Of a stretch of DNA of 64,000 nucleotides, positions 28,027 to 36,879 are shown piece after piece. The stretch is from the NCBI RefSeq assembly GCF_014640555.1, contig NZ_BMHE01000014.1, positions 1 through 64,000 on the forward strand, read 5' to 3'. The notes under the pieces are model-generated. The model saw nothing but the letters and a program-made list of their open reading frames with translations. It ran no database searches and was not told the origin of the DNA. The number at the start of each line of letters is the position of its first letter. The first letter of the stretch is position 1. Source of the stretch: Paenibacillus marchantiophytorum. Lineage in GTDB: Bacteria; Bacillota; Bacilli; Paenibacillales; NBRC-103111. Made by a program: the position numbers and the translations under genes.

Positions 28027-29628
28027 TTACTTCTTGCTCAGCTCTTTATATTTCTCATACGCCTTATCCTGAATTTTCTCTAGCTTGTCAAAGTTCATCG
28101 ATTTTACTTTCGCTACAAAGTCATCGAACTTGCTAAGCGGTTCTTTACCGATAATAAACTTGCTCATCATCTCATCGGCATATGTGTTGATTTGCGTTGT
28201 AATCTTGTTATATTCTTCAAAGTCTGCATCTGAATACTTCAAAGTCGGCGAAGGATCGCGGAACTGCTTATTTTCTACGTAGCTGAACAGTTGTCTGCAA
28301 CTATCCGCACTTCCGCAATTTGCCTTCTCATACCGCTCATCCTGACGGAACCCGATCAGTGCTTGTGCGCCGATGCGATTCAGCGCTTTCCCCGAACCAT
28401 CTGCATTTTTCGTGATTTTATCTGTATATCTTAGTGTACCGTCAGCACCTTTCGTGAATGTATCCCCTTCGACGCCGAAGTTTAATAACATTTGACCTTC
28501 ATCGCTGTATACATAATCAAATAGTTTCATTGTCGTTTCCACATTTTTGTTGTTCTTACTGACTCCCCAAGCCCACGGAACTGTAATGAGCTGCTGGCGG
28601 CTGGTTAACGCTTTGTCACCCTTATTTAGTACAGGAGGCTTCGCCACTTCAAAGTGGAATCCAGGTATCTTTTTCGCTTCCGGCAATTCGTTAAACCCGG
28701 CTACGAAACCGACCCAATGAGTTGTCGCCCCTACTTTATCATTAAAAATAGCTGCTTTATAATCTGGCTCCTTTCTCGATAAAAGTTCTTTATCAATAAG
28801 TCCTTCGCTATACCACTTGTTCATTGTAGTTAAATATGCTTTCGCACGTTGATCGATCGGTGTATAGATCAACTTCCCGTTCTCCGCAAGCCAGCGGTTG
28901 TCGACATTCAGGTCGATCCCCCAAGCATCCGCAAAATCCAAGTAATATGTATCATCAGCAGACCCTACCGACGAATATGGAATTTCATCATTTGAGCTTC
29001 CGTTGCCGTTGGCATCTTTCTCTTTAAACGCTTTCAACATGTTGTACCAATCATCGATCGTTTCGGGCATCGGCAATCCAAGCCGGTCAAGCCAATCTTT
29101 ACGAACGAGCGGTCCTTCCGAAGTACGAACGGCAGATAACATCGGAACCCCATAAAGATTGCCGTCGAATGCTATCGTCTGCGACTTGGCTTCGGGGTTA
29201 TCGAGAAGATACTTTTTAATATTAGGCGCCGATTTCGTGATAAGTTCGTTTAACGGTATGAATGCTCCCGACTGGCCGTATTTATTGAAGTCGAGAACTT
29301 TCGCGGATACAATATCCGGATATTCACCCGAAGCGATCATGACTGGCAGCTTGTCTTTCATCGTTTTCTGATCGCCTGTCGTGAATTCAAATTCGATGTT
29401 TAAACGTTTGCCAAGCTCCTTCCATACTAACGTTTCGTTAGTGTACAATGCATCCGACGCGCGACTGGCGATAAAAACACTCAGTTTAGTCGGTTTCTGC
29501 TTTGTCGCAGCCGTTGCTACTGGCGCTTTCGTTTCCGTTATAGCATTGTTGCTGCTGCATCCGAGCATGGATGTTGCTGTAATCGTAATCAAAACGCCGC
29601 ATGTGAACCACTTTTTCATTTTCTTCAT
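28027..29628 (-). CDS. Sugar ABC transporter solute-binding lipoprotein (LplA-like)
   Basis: This is a 533-residue lipoprotein with signal MKKMKKWFTCGVLITITATS and lipobox MLGC (Cys24). It is of the large family-1 solute-binding proteins that pair with LplB/LplC permeases for oligosaccharides. Typical features are TMKDKLPVMIASGEYPDI, GVPMLSAVRTSEGPLVRKDWLDRLGLPMP and AFKEKDANGNG. The ATG has GGGAGGA 6-7 bases before it. It is the last gene of an operon with two permeases and a GH3 enzyme. The 5' half of its sequence lies in the large repeat; a broken paralog is at 15973. Confidence 0.92.
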   Translation of the reverse strand: MKKMKKWFTCGVLITITATSMLGCSSNNAITETKAPVATAATKQKPTKLSVFIASRASDALYTNETLVWKELGKRLNIEFEFTTGDQKTMKDKLPVMIASGEYPDIVSAKVLDFNKYGQSGAFIPLNELITKSAPNIKKYLLDNPEAKSQTIAFDGNLYGVPMLSAVRTSEGPLVRKDWLDRLGLPMPETIDDWYNMLKAFKEKDANGNGSSNDEIPYSSVGSADDTYYLDFADAWGIDLNVDNRWLAENGKLIYTPIDQRAKAYLTTMNKWYSEGLIDKELLSRKEPDYKAAIFNDKVGATTHWVGFVAGFNELPEAKKIPGFHFEVAKPPVLNKGDKALTSRQQLITVPWAWGVSKNNKNVETTMKLFDYVYSDEGQMLLNFGVEGDTFTKGADGTLRYTDKITKNADGSGKALNRIGAQALIGFRQDERYEKANCGSADSCRQLFSYVENKQFRDPSPTLKYSDADFEEYNKITTQINTYADEMMSKFIIGKEPLSKFDDFVAKVKSMNFDKLEKIQDKAYEKYKELSKK

Positions 29629-29674
29629 ACGTAAATCCTCCCTTTTTTTACTATCCTTCTTCTAGCAGTTTCCG

Positions 29675-30553
29675 TTAACTTTTTATGGCGCCAATCATCA
29701 CCCCCTTCACAAAATGCTTTTGCAGAAAAGGATAGATTAAAATAATTGGAGCGGATGTGATCACAATTGCTGCATATTGGATCGTTATCGGCAGAACCCC
29801 CGTATCGCTCGTAATTGCAAGTTGCATTTCTTTATCGAATGAACTGTCACGAATGATGCGTACCAAGAGTGCTTGTACCGGCAAGAGCGAATCACGATTA
29901 AGCAAAATCATCTCCCAAAAGAAAGAGTTCCACTTACTGATCGCATAGTATAGCCCGATTGCGGCTAAAACCGGCTTCGACAGCGGTAAAATAATACCGG
30001 CAAAAATACGCAGATCATTAGCGCCATCAATTTTAGCAGATTCAACGAGCTCATTCGGGATGCTATCAAAGTAAGTTCGGACGATAATAATATAAAACGT
30101 CGACACCGCCGCATATAGCAAGATTCCTATTCTTGAATCGAGCAAGTGCAAATTTTTCATGACTAGATAAAATGGGATCATCCCACCGCCAAACCAAAGG
30201 GTTACTGCCAAGAAGGCGGTAGCGATTCCGCGAAACTTCCAATCCTTCCTCGTGAGCGGATAAGCCGCCGTTGTTGTTAATAATAAACTCAACAGCGTCC
30301 CGCCTACCGTGTAGAACAGCGTGTTACCGTAAGCGATAAATATGCCTTTGTACGTTAAGACCGTTTTGTAAGCAGCCAAGTTCAGCCCTTTCGGAAATAA
30401 CAGCACTTCGTTGCGCATTACGCTGCCAATATTACTGATCGACAAGCTAATCACATAAACAAACGGATACAGCGTTACGATGCAGATCAATACGATGCAC
30501 GCGTAAATGGCTAACGAAAAAAATCGATCGCTAATATCAACCTTACTATTCAT
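29675..30553 (-). CDS. Carbohydrate ABC transporter permease (LplC-like)
   Basis: This is a 292-residue permease with six predicted membrane segments and the conserved EAA loop (ELVESAKIDGANDLRIFAGIILPLSKP). The C-terminus ends FLQKHFVKGVMIGAIKS, typical of MalG/LplC proteins. A strong GGAGGGAG precedes the ATG by 6 bases. It forms a heterodimer with the product of the preceding gene. No ATPase is encoded nearby, so a shared MsmX-type ATPase is expected, as is usual for this transporter class in Bacilli. Confidence 0.92.
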   Translation of the reverse strand: MNSKVDISDRFFSLAIYACIVLICIVTLYPFVYVISLSISNIGSVMRNEVLLFPKGLNLAAYKTVLTYKGIFIAYGNTLFYTVGGTLLSLLLTTTAAYPLTRKDWKFRGIATAFLAVTLWFGGGMIPFYLVMKNLHLLDSRIGILLYAAVSTFYIIIVRTYFDSIPNELVESAKIDGANDLRIFAGIILPLSKPVLAAIGLYYAISKWNSFFWEMILLNRDSLLPVQALLVRIIRDSSFDKEMQLAITSDTGVLPITIQYAAIVITSAPIILIYPFLQKHFVKGVMIGAIKS

Positions 30554-30571
30554 GCCTAACTCCCTCCCGTG

Positions 30572-31513
30572 CTACCAAAGCGACGTACCATTCGCTTTTT
30601 TACTTAACCAATTGGCGCCCAATACGAGCACGAAACCTACTACACCTTGAAAAAGACCGATTGCAGTTGCATAGCTGTAATTGGCGTCCAACAACCCTTT
30701 CCGATACACATATGTGTTCAGAACATCTGCCGTTTCGTAAATAGTCGGATTGTAAAGCAGTATTATTTTTTCGAAATCCGCATTCAACATATTTCCTAAA
30801 CTTAAAATGAGCATAATCGTGATCGTCGGAATTAAACTTGGAAACGTAATATAACAGAGCTGTTTCCAGCGGTTTGCGCCGTCTATTTTGGCGGCTTCGT
30901 ATAACTCAGGACTAATCCCGGCTAAAGCGGCAATATAGAGGATAGCGGAGAACCCCATCGTTTGCCATACCCCAACAATGACATAAATCGTTCGGAAATA
31001 TTTCGGTTCTTGTAGGAAGTAAGTGCTTTCAAAACCAAATTTACCAATTATCGCATTGACGATTCCTGTACTCGGAGAAAGAAACGTAATTGCTAGTCCA
31101 CACACAATGACGGTCGAGATGAAGTAGGGCAAGTAACTGATCGTTTGCGCCACTTTCTTGAACATCATATGTCTGACTTCATTGAAACAAAGCGCCAAAA
31201 CGATCGGGATAGGGAATCCGAAAATCAAACTGTTCAAGCTAAGTAGAAAGGTGTTCTTCAAAAGTTGCGTAAAGTAAATGTCTGAAAAAATATCTTTAAA
31301 ATTTTGCAAGCCTACCCACTTGCTGCCCATAATCCCTTTGACCACATTGTATTTCTCAAAAGCAACGACTAATCCGAACATGGGCCAGTACGCGAACAAG
31401 ATGTACCAGACAAGTGCCGGCAAGAACAAGATGTACAGCCATTTGTTTTTGACCAGATCACTCTTCCACTCGATGATACCCGACTTTTTTCTCGTTACCT
31501 TCGTCGTAATCAC
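30572..31513 (-). CDS. Carbohydrate ABC transporter permease (LplB-like)
   Basis: This is a 313-residue permease with six membrane segments and the EAA loop ELYEAAKIDGANRWKQLCYITFPSL. The N-terminal WLYILFLPALVWYILFAYWPMFGLV is typical of LplB. The start is GTG 31513, with GGGGGT 7 bases before it. It lies 18 bases upstream of the partner permease and 79 bases downstream of the GH3 gene in the same operon. Confidence 0.92.
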   Translation of the reverse strand: MITTKVTRKKSGIIEWKSDLVKNKWLYILFLPALVWYILFAYWPMFGLVVAFEKYNVVKGIMGSKWVGLQNFKDIFSDIYFTQLLKNTFLLSLNSLIFGFPIPIVLALCFNEVRHMMFKKVAQTISYLPYFISTVIVCGLAITFLSPSTGIVNAIIGKFGFESTYFLQEPKYFRTIYVIVGVWQTMGFSAILYIAALAGISPELYEAAKIDGANRWKQLCYITFPSLIPTITIMLILSLGNMLNADFEKIILLYNPTIYETADVLNTYVYRKGLLDANYSYATAIGLFQGVVGFVLVLGANWLSKKANGTSLW

Positions 31514-31592
31514 CAGCTCAACCCCCTATCTATTCTATCAGCTTTATAATTTCTATCATACCAGTTTTATTTTGATTTGAACAGTGTCCTTA

Positions 31593-33128
31593 TTAATAAT
31601 TTTTGTTCTTTGTACATGTATGGGCAAAAGCTTGCATGCTCTCATTGCTGGAGGAGCAAATGAGCACAACCGTGCTTTGATCCGGCAAATATTCAGCATC
31701 ATAGGGATTACGCAGCACTACACAAATGTGCGGCTTTGAGTCGGCGCAATGCCGCGCTACAGCCAGCTGACCTTGAAACATATGCGCGTTTCTCGTCACC
31801 TGGATAACTGCATCTGCATTTCTTATTTTCTGTTCAACTTCCATACGCTCATCTTCGGTCGGATCCATCGACGTGTAGATCGTTTCCAGTTGAACGCCTT
31901 TTGCCAGCAAATACGATTCTAGCATAAACGGTTTGTCAAAGGTAGTGTCCGCCTTTGTAAGTCGTTGCATTCTCGGTACGACCATAACATATGCTTGCTT
32001 GCTTAGCGGCAATTGCCGCGACGGGTCGCGATGAACCACAATGGAGGCTCCTGCTATATGTGCCGCTATCGATTCCCACTCCGCTCTTGGAATGACATTC
32101 GCCTGCTCGCGGCACTGCTTCATTCGTTCCTGAAAGAATAAAATCCGACGTACAGATACATCAATCCGATGCTCAGTAATAACCCCTGTTCGTACGGCAT
32201 GCAAAATGCCTTGATATACGCGCTGTTGGAAATCAGGCGTATGGCACATCAGAATTTGATCATTTCCGGCCAGCACGGCTAACACCCCAACATCTTCAGG
32301 CTCAAAATTATGCTTAATCGCATGCATTTCAATGTCGTCCGTGCAGACGAGACCGTCATAACCAAGTTTTCCTCTTAATAACTCTTCAATAAAAAAAGTA
32401 GATAACGAAGAAGGCAATCCATTCGACTCCGGAATGTTCGGAAAAAGGATGTGAGCGACCATCACCGCACCGACTCCGGCTTCAATCACCGCCTGAAACG
32501 GGTGTAAACTGCAATCAACCAACTGCTTGATCGTCAAGTCGCATATCGGCAGTGCAACATGCGAGTCCGTAGCGACATCCCCATGGCCAGGGAAGTGTTT
32601 CACCGTTGCCATCACGCCGGACTCTTTCATCCCTTGCACGAAAGCAACCCCGTACCGAGCGACTTGCACAGGGTCTTCGCCGAAAGACCGAACGCCAATG
32701 ACGGGATTGAGCGGGTTTGAATTCACATCGAGCACCGGCGCCCAATTAAGCATAAACCCAAGTTCATGGAGCTGACTTCCTACGAGTCTCCCTGACAAAT
32801 ACGCCAAATGGGGGTCATTCGCCAAACCGATTGCACGATTTCCCGGAATAGTCGGAAAGAACTCGGAAAAATTGGAAAGAGAACCGCCTTCTTCATCGAT
32901 CGAAATCATAAATGGCGCTTCAGACTTAGGACGCGATTTGGCAAACTGCTTCAAATCCTCCATTAACCTCTTCATTTGCGCTTCGCCGAAGATGTTGTGT
33001 GGGAATACCCCCATTCCCCCGTAAGTGAATTTCGTGAACCTCTCTATCAATTCGGAGTCCGCTTCTGGCAAGGATGTACCAACGATACACATAAGTCCTA
33101 CTTTTTCTTCTAACGATAAAACTGTCAT
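31593..33128 (-). CDS. Glycoside hydrolase family 3, NagZ-like beta-N-acetylhexosaminidase
   Basis: This is a 511-residue cytoplasmic protein. The NagZ signature KHFPGHGDVATDSH lies at 177-190, supplying the His/Asp pair that acts as general acid. TDD at 263-265 holds the nucleophile Asp in the family position. ISIDEEGG and RSFGEDP are further GH3/NagZ marks. A C-terminal domain of about 170 residues follows. ATG 33128 has AGAAGG upstream; a GTG at 33161 is unsupported. No signal peptide is present, so it should cleave an imported GlcNAc- or glycose-containing oligosaccharide brought in by the transporter encoded next in the operon. Confidence 0.88.
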   Translation of the reverse strand: MTVLSLEEKVGLMCIVGTSLPEADSELIERFTKFTYGGMGVFPHNIFGEAQMKRLMEDLKQFAKSRPKSEAPFMISIDEEGGSLSNFSEFFPTIPGNRAIGLANDPHLAYLSGRLVGSQLHELGFMLNWAPVLDVNSNPLNPVIGVRSFGEDPVQVARYGVAFVQGMKESGVMATVKHFPGHGDVATDSHVALPICDLTIKQLVDCSLHPFQAVIEAGVGAVMVAHILFPNIPESNGLPSSLSTFFIEELLRGKLGYDGLVCTDDIEMHAIKHNFEPEDVGVLAVLAGNDQILMCHTPDFQQRVYQGILHAVRTGVITEHRIDVSVRRILFFQERMKQCREQANVIPRAEWESIAAHIAGASIVVHRDPSRQLPLSKQAYVMVVPRMQRLTKADTTFDKPFMLESYLLAKGVQLETIYTSMDPTEDERMEVEQKIRNADAVIQVTRNAHMFQGQLAVARHCADSKPHICVVLRNPYDAEYLPDQSTVVLICSSSNESMQAFAHTCTKNKNY

Positions 33129-33197
33129 CTTGTTCCGCCTTCTTTCTTTAAGCTTCCTCACGCTAAAACATTAGTTCAGTGTACGGATTAATATAAT

Positions 33198-33226
33198 TAT
33201 ATACTTGTCTGCTATTAGGTTGTCAA
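33198..33226 (-). promoter_or_regulatory. Sigma-A promoter of the GH3-LplB-LplC-SBP operon
   Basis: On the minus strand TTGACA (33221-33226) is followed after 17 bases by TATATA (33198-33203), and TATAAT lies two bases further on. It abuts the T run of the regulator gene's terminator, so the operon has its own promoter about 70 bases before its first start codon. Confidence 0.75.
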
Positions 33227-33257
33227 CAAAAAAATGCCATTCCAACATGGAATAGCA
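33227..33257 (-). terminator. Terminator of the ROK regulator gene
   Basis: On the minus strand TGCTATTCCA-TGT-TGGAATGGCA pairs as a 10-base stem and is followed by seven T, 16 bases after the regulator's stop codon. Confidence 0.85.
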
Positions 33258-33272
33258 CCTTATCTGCAATGA

Positions 33273-34454
33273 TTAAATATAATCCTCAAAAACTTTATGC
33301 AGCATCATCGTTGACGCGCCAATAATGAAATTTTTCTCCCCATAAGTGGCATAAAAGATTCTGCTTTCGTCAAAGGGTACTGGAAACGGAAATTGTAATA
33401 GCCTCTTCTTTAAATCTTTCATAAACTTCTCGGAACGATTCATCCAACCATAAAGGACGACCACTTCGGGGCTGATGAAACCGACGACGACTGACAACAG
33501 CGTATGAACAAATAGAAAGCATGTCCGGTCGATCACTTCTTCAGCGAAAGTTTCTCCATCTTCATACATCTTGAGCAGTTCATCAAACGATTGAGGGATC
33601 CTTTCGGCGTTATTCTTGCGCGCTACGTTCTGCGCTTTCATCAAAATTGAGGTCTCCGTTAAAATCGTTTCGATGCAGCCGATCTGTCCACATTCGCAAA
33701 GCAGTCCATCAGGCTCAACAAAAATGTGTCCAATTTCACCCGCCGAGCCCTTATAGCCATTGTACACTTTACCGTCGATAATCAGCCCCATCCCGATGCC
33801 GGCGTCTAAAGAAAGGAACACTAAGTTATCTGATCTTTTACTGCCACAATAGTATTCGGCGAAAGCCGCCGCCTTCATATCGTTAACTACGAGGACTGGA
33901 TAATCGAACTCTCGTCTGAGCATTTTTCTAACATCCAAATCGCTGATTCTTAGCCATGTTGACTTGATAATCGTCTCCCCAAGTTCATCGATAATACCGG
34001 GGGTAGACACCGCAATCCCTTTCACATGCTGAGCATCCTTTACTACCTTCGATTCCAACAACCGATTAACGGCTTCCTTAATGAAATGCAACACTTGGTC
34101 ATTGCCTTTACACACCTCTTGTGTAAATTCGTAAACGATTTCGTTCCTAAAATTCACAATCGCCCCGCAGAACCGATTGTTTCCAAGCATGATCGAAATG
34201 ATATACCCTTTATCTCGGCTAATCTCTAAAGCGATCGCTCTACGGCCTGCACCCGGAGACGATTTCTCGCCAACTTCATCGATCAGGCCCTTCTGAATCA
34301 GTTCATCGACCAAAGAAGACACTGTCGTTGGACTAAGTTTCGACCGTTGGGCGAGCTCCGCTCTGGACAAGACTCCTTCACGTAGCAGCATATTGAGGAT
34401 TAGCGAGCAATTTATTTTTTTCATCAGTTGCAAATTGCCTTTTATCACTTTCAT
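33273..34454 (-). CDS. ROK-family transcriptional regulator (XylR/NagC type)
   Basis: This is a protein of about 393 residues with an N-terminal winged helix (LLREGVLSRAELAQRSKLSPTTVSSLVDELIQKGLI) followed by a ROK sugar-kinase-like domain. The zinc motif CECGQIGCIET and the GHIFVEPDG block are present, as is DAGIGMGLIIDGK. ATG 34454, after AAAGGA, is preferred to upstream starts that add about 18 residues without support. Divergence is absent: it lies directly upstream of, and parallel to, the GH3 transporter operon with a terminator and new promoter in between. It probably represses that operon in response to a sugar. Confidence 0.88.
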   Translation of the reverse strand: MKVIKGNLQLMKKINCSLILNMLLREGVLSRAELAQRSKLSPTTVSSLVDELIQKGLIDEVGEKSSPGAGRRAIALEISRDKGYIISIMLGNNRFCGAIVNFRNEIVYEFTQEVCKGNDQVLHFIKEAVNRLLESKVVKDAQHVKGIAVSTPGIIDELGETIIKSTWLRISDLDVRKMLRREFDYPVLVVNDMKAAAFAEYYCGSKRSDNLVFLSLDAGIGMGLIIDGKVYNGYKGSAGEIGHIFVEPDGLLCECGQIGCIETILTETSILMKAQNVARKNNAERIPQSFDELLKMYEDGETFAEEVIDRTCFLFVHTLLSVVVGFISPEVVVLYGWMNRSEKFMKDLKKRLLQFPFPVPFDESRIFYATYGEKNFIIGASTMMLHKVFEDYI

Positions 34455-34650
34455 CTTATGACTATTCCTTTCAAATTTGTTATTAACGGATATGCTTCTT
34501 GCAGCCACCGGAATTAATAAGGACTCCTTAATAATACCCCTATTGCTTTATAATATCAACAAGACTTTCACATTGACAAATGCAATGGTAGAAAACAAGC
34601 CCCGTACATCCGCCATGAAGATTGGCAAAGCACGAGGCCATTCGATTTTA

Positions 34651-36849
34651 CTAATTGATAAATCCGACAAGCTGCAAGAAAGTCTTCAGATACGTCACGG
34701 CGACTGCTCGGGTTGGCACGGAAGCCGAATCAAACATTGTATCACTTGAGCTGATAAGCTTTACATTTATAGCCGCAGCGATTGACGGTTTTGCCCAACT
34801 CGATACCGAATTGTAATCTGCATATTTGTACGCAATCTCGCTTGCGCTCTCCTCCATCGAAATCGCTTTGCCGCCTGCAGCTTTCCATGCGCGTATGAGC
34901 ATCACGACCATTTGTTCTTTAGAAAGCATTTCGTGCGGATGGAACGTACCGTCTGGATAGCCGCCAATCAATCCTTTCCTAGCTGCAAGTGCAACTGCCT
35001 CCGCGTACCAATCCCCTGTTGACACATCGGCGAAATGTGTTTCTTGTTCGGTTGAAGACTCGCCTGCCCAGCCCATCGCTCTCACAAGCATTGTGGTAAA
35101 TTCTGCGCGCGTTAACTGCTTCTCCGGCATAAATTCGCGCGCGCTAGTGCCGAAGACAATCAATTTAGAGCTTAGCAGTTCAATATCGTTTTGCGCCGAG
35201 TTCCCTTGAATGTCGTCAAACGTTTTGTCATAACGGACGACGCTGTAGATACTGTTTCCATCGCGCTTCATTACAACGTCGGTACTACTTGCGGACGGCT
35301 CAAATACGGACGGTACAAACGAAATTATGCCGGTATCCGGATCGAACAATACGGCTGTCGCCCGCGCTCCCGAAACAAAGCCATTCAGTTTCATGGAACG
35401 GCTCACATAATTCCCCTGAAAATCCGAAAGGGGAATTAGTTGCCCATTCGCTTCGACTGTCACGCTGTAAGCGATAATCTCTCCGATCGATTCTGCGCCC
35501 AGTTCATTAATTTTTTTATGGAACAACGCGGCTTCGTTTCCTATCACCGAGGCAAACTTGACCGAAACCAGCATTTTACTTACATCGCTACCCAATTGTT
35601 TATGCAGCTTTTCAAGGTCTATAACACGTAGAGGGAGCTGGTAACTGCCCATATCCGATTGGATGTCAAGTACAGCTACCGGTAACACTTTCTGACCTTC
35701 ACGAAGCGCATCTGCCGGAATGACGACAGTCGCTTTTCCGTCCTTGCTGCTTACTTTTAACGGCAATAGATTGCTACCACTCGTTTTTAACCGCTGAAGA
35801 TCGCTTATGAATTGCATGCTGTCCACCATTAATTTGCCGGTTTCTCCACCGGCGGTGCTCGACTGTTGCGCATCCTGTTGAGTAGGCGCAGTGACAGCCT
35901 GTAACGTCAAATTGTCAAAATAAGCTGCGTTGCTGACGGCAATGGAATGAAACTCCGTTCCGCCAGCTAATTGATCGTTGTAAGAGTACCACTTACCTAG
36001 AAGAATTGCTGCGTTATAACCATTGCCAGCCGTAGGCAATTTGATTTCATTCCCCACAGCAGTCGAAGTCATCCGCAATTCATAGCGATGACCTTGTTTG
36101 AGAGGTTCAGCCAATTGCAGTTGCAAAGAACCTGCAAGATCTTCATAACCACCACTTGCCACATTGATTTGTTGCGCGCTGCTCACTGATCGAATACCAA
36201 TCGTTCCGGAACCTGACGCATCCATCAATTCAAAATCCGTAACCGCAAGGTTGCTCATATATACAGCAGCCCGTACCGTTTGTTTTTGCAGGAATTGCAC
36301 ATGCAGTCCATCGATTCCGGCAGCCTCCGGAACGAAACTGAACAGTCTACTTGACCCAGGTATAAACTGATCGCTCGAATAGGCCGACACATATTGCGAA
36401 GCTTCGATCCGAAATGCAGCCAGTTGAATATCTTGTGCATATTTATAGAAACTGTATCCATTTTTAAGAACAGGCATCATTTCATGGTTTTCGCCATCTT
36501 TTTTCACAGTCATTTTAGTAGGCTGCTCTGCTGTGCGGATCGAAAATCCAGCTTTAAAATATTTCTGATTCTGGTTCGCATAGCCGAAAACTTCGATATA
36601 GTCGGATTGTTTGAATACATCTGTCCTAGCGCTGTCTCCGGTTCCATAGTTTGCATATACAGAAATTTCATCTGGATTTTTACTAAGCACGTATCCGGTC
36701 AACATACCGTTTGAAGGGTTATAAACAAACGATATACTCTCATTGGTCGCATGAAGCTCATCCGCTTCGGCCAAAGGTACCCCTAACGCTGAAAATATGA
36801 GTATGCAACATACGAGCATACGAGTCAAAATGGAGGATGTCCGTTTCAT
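34651..36849 (-). CDS. S-layer homology domain surface protein
   Basis: This is a 732-residue exported protein. The signal peptide ends near ALGVPLAEA-DE. The middle part has beta-rich, repeat-free sequence, including a segment like a carbohydrate-binding or jelly-roll domain (FDNLTLQAV around residue 310). The last 180 residues hold three SLH motifs (LTRAEFTTMLVRAMGW, FADVSTGDWYAEAVALAARKGLIGGYPDGTF, YADYNSVSSWAKPSIAAAI). SLH motifs bind pyruvylated secondary cell-wall polymer, so the protein is anchored at the cell surface. It lies in the same strand as the secreted TIM-barrel gene upstream (31-base gap), and both may form one unit for polysaccharide binding and degradation. Confidence 0.85.
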   Translation of the reverse strand: MKRTSSILTRMLVCCILIFSALGVPLAEADELHATNESISFVYNPSNGMLTGYVLSKNPDEISVYANYGTGDSARTDVFKQSDYIEVFGYANQNQKYFKAGFSIRTAEQPTKMTVKKDGENHEMMPVLKNGYSFYKYAQDIQLAAFRIEASQYVSAYSSDQFIPGSSRLFSFVPEAAGIDGLHVQFLQKQTVRAAVYMSNLAVTDFELMDASGSGTIGIRSVSSAQQINVASGGYEDLAGSLQLQLAEPLKQGHRYELRMTSTAVGNEIKLPTAGNGYNAAILLGKWYSYNDQLAGGTEFHSIAVSNAAYFDNLTLQAVTAPTQQDAQQSSTAGGETGKLMVDSMQFISDLQRLKTSGSNLLPLKVSSKDGKATVVIPADALREGQKVLPVAVLDIQSDMGSYQLPLRVIDLEKLHKQLGSDVSKMLVSVKFASVIGNEAALFHKKINELGAESIGEIIAYSVTVEANGQLIPLSDFQGNYVSRSMKLNGFVSGARATAVLFDPDTGIISFVPSVFEPSASSTDVVMKRDGNSIYSVVRYDKTFDDIQGNSAQNDIELLSSKLIVFGTSAREFMPEKQLTRAEFTTMLVRAMGWAGESSTEQETHFADVSTGDWYAEAVALAARKGLIGGYPDGTFHPHEMLSKEQMVVMLIRAWKAAGGKAISMEESASEIAYKYADYNSVSSWAKPSIAAAINVKLISSSDTMFDSASVPTRAVAVTYLKTFLQLVGFIN

Positions 36850-36879
36850 TGCAGTTCCTTCTTCCTTGTTTTATTTCGT

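Larger units (their letters stand above)
26638..29369. repeat. Large direct repeat, right copy
   Basis: This is the second copy of the segment at 14224-17310, in the same orientation. It begins within the 3' end of gerC and runs into the solute-binding-protein gene, which here continues intact to its own start codon at 29628. The ger part has lost about 270 bases inside the permease and a further stretch near 27465, so the copy is shorter. Most of the remaining sequence is close to the left copy. Confidence 0.9.
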
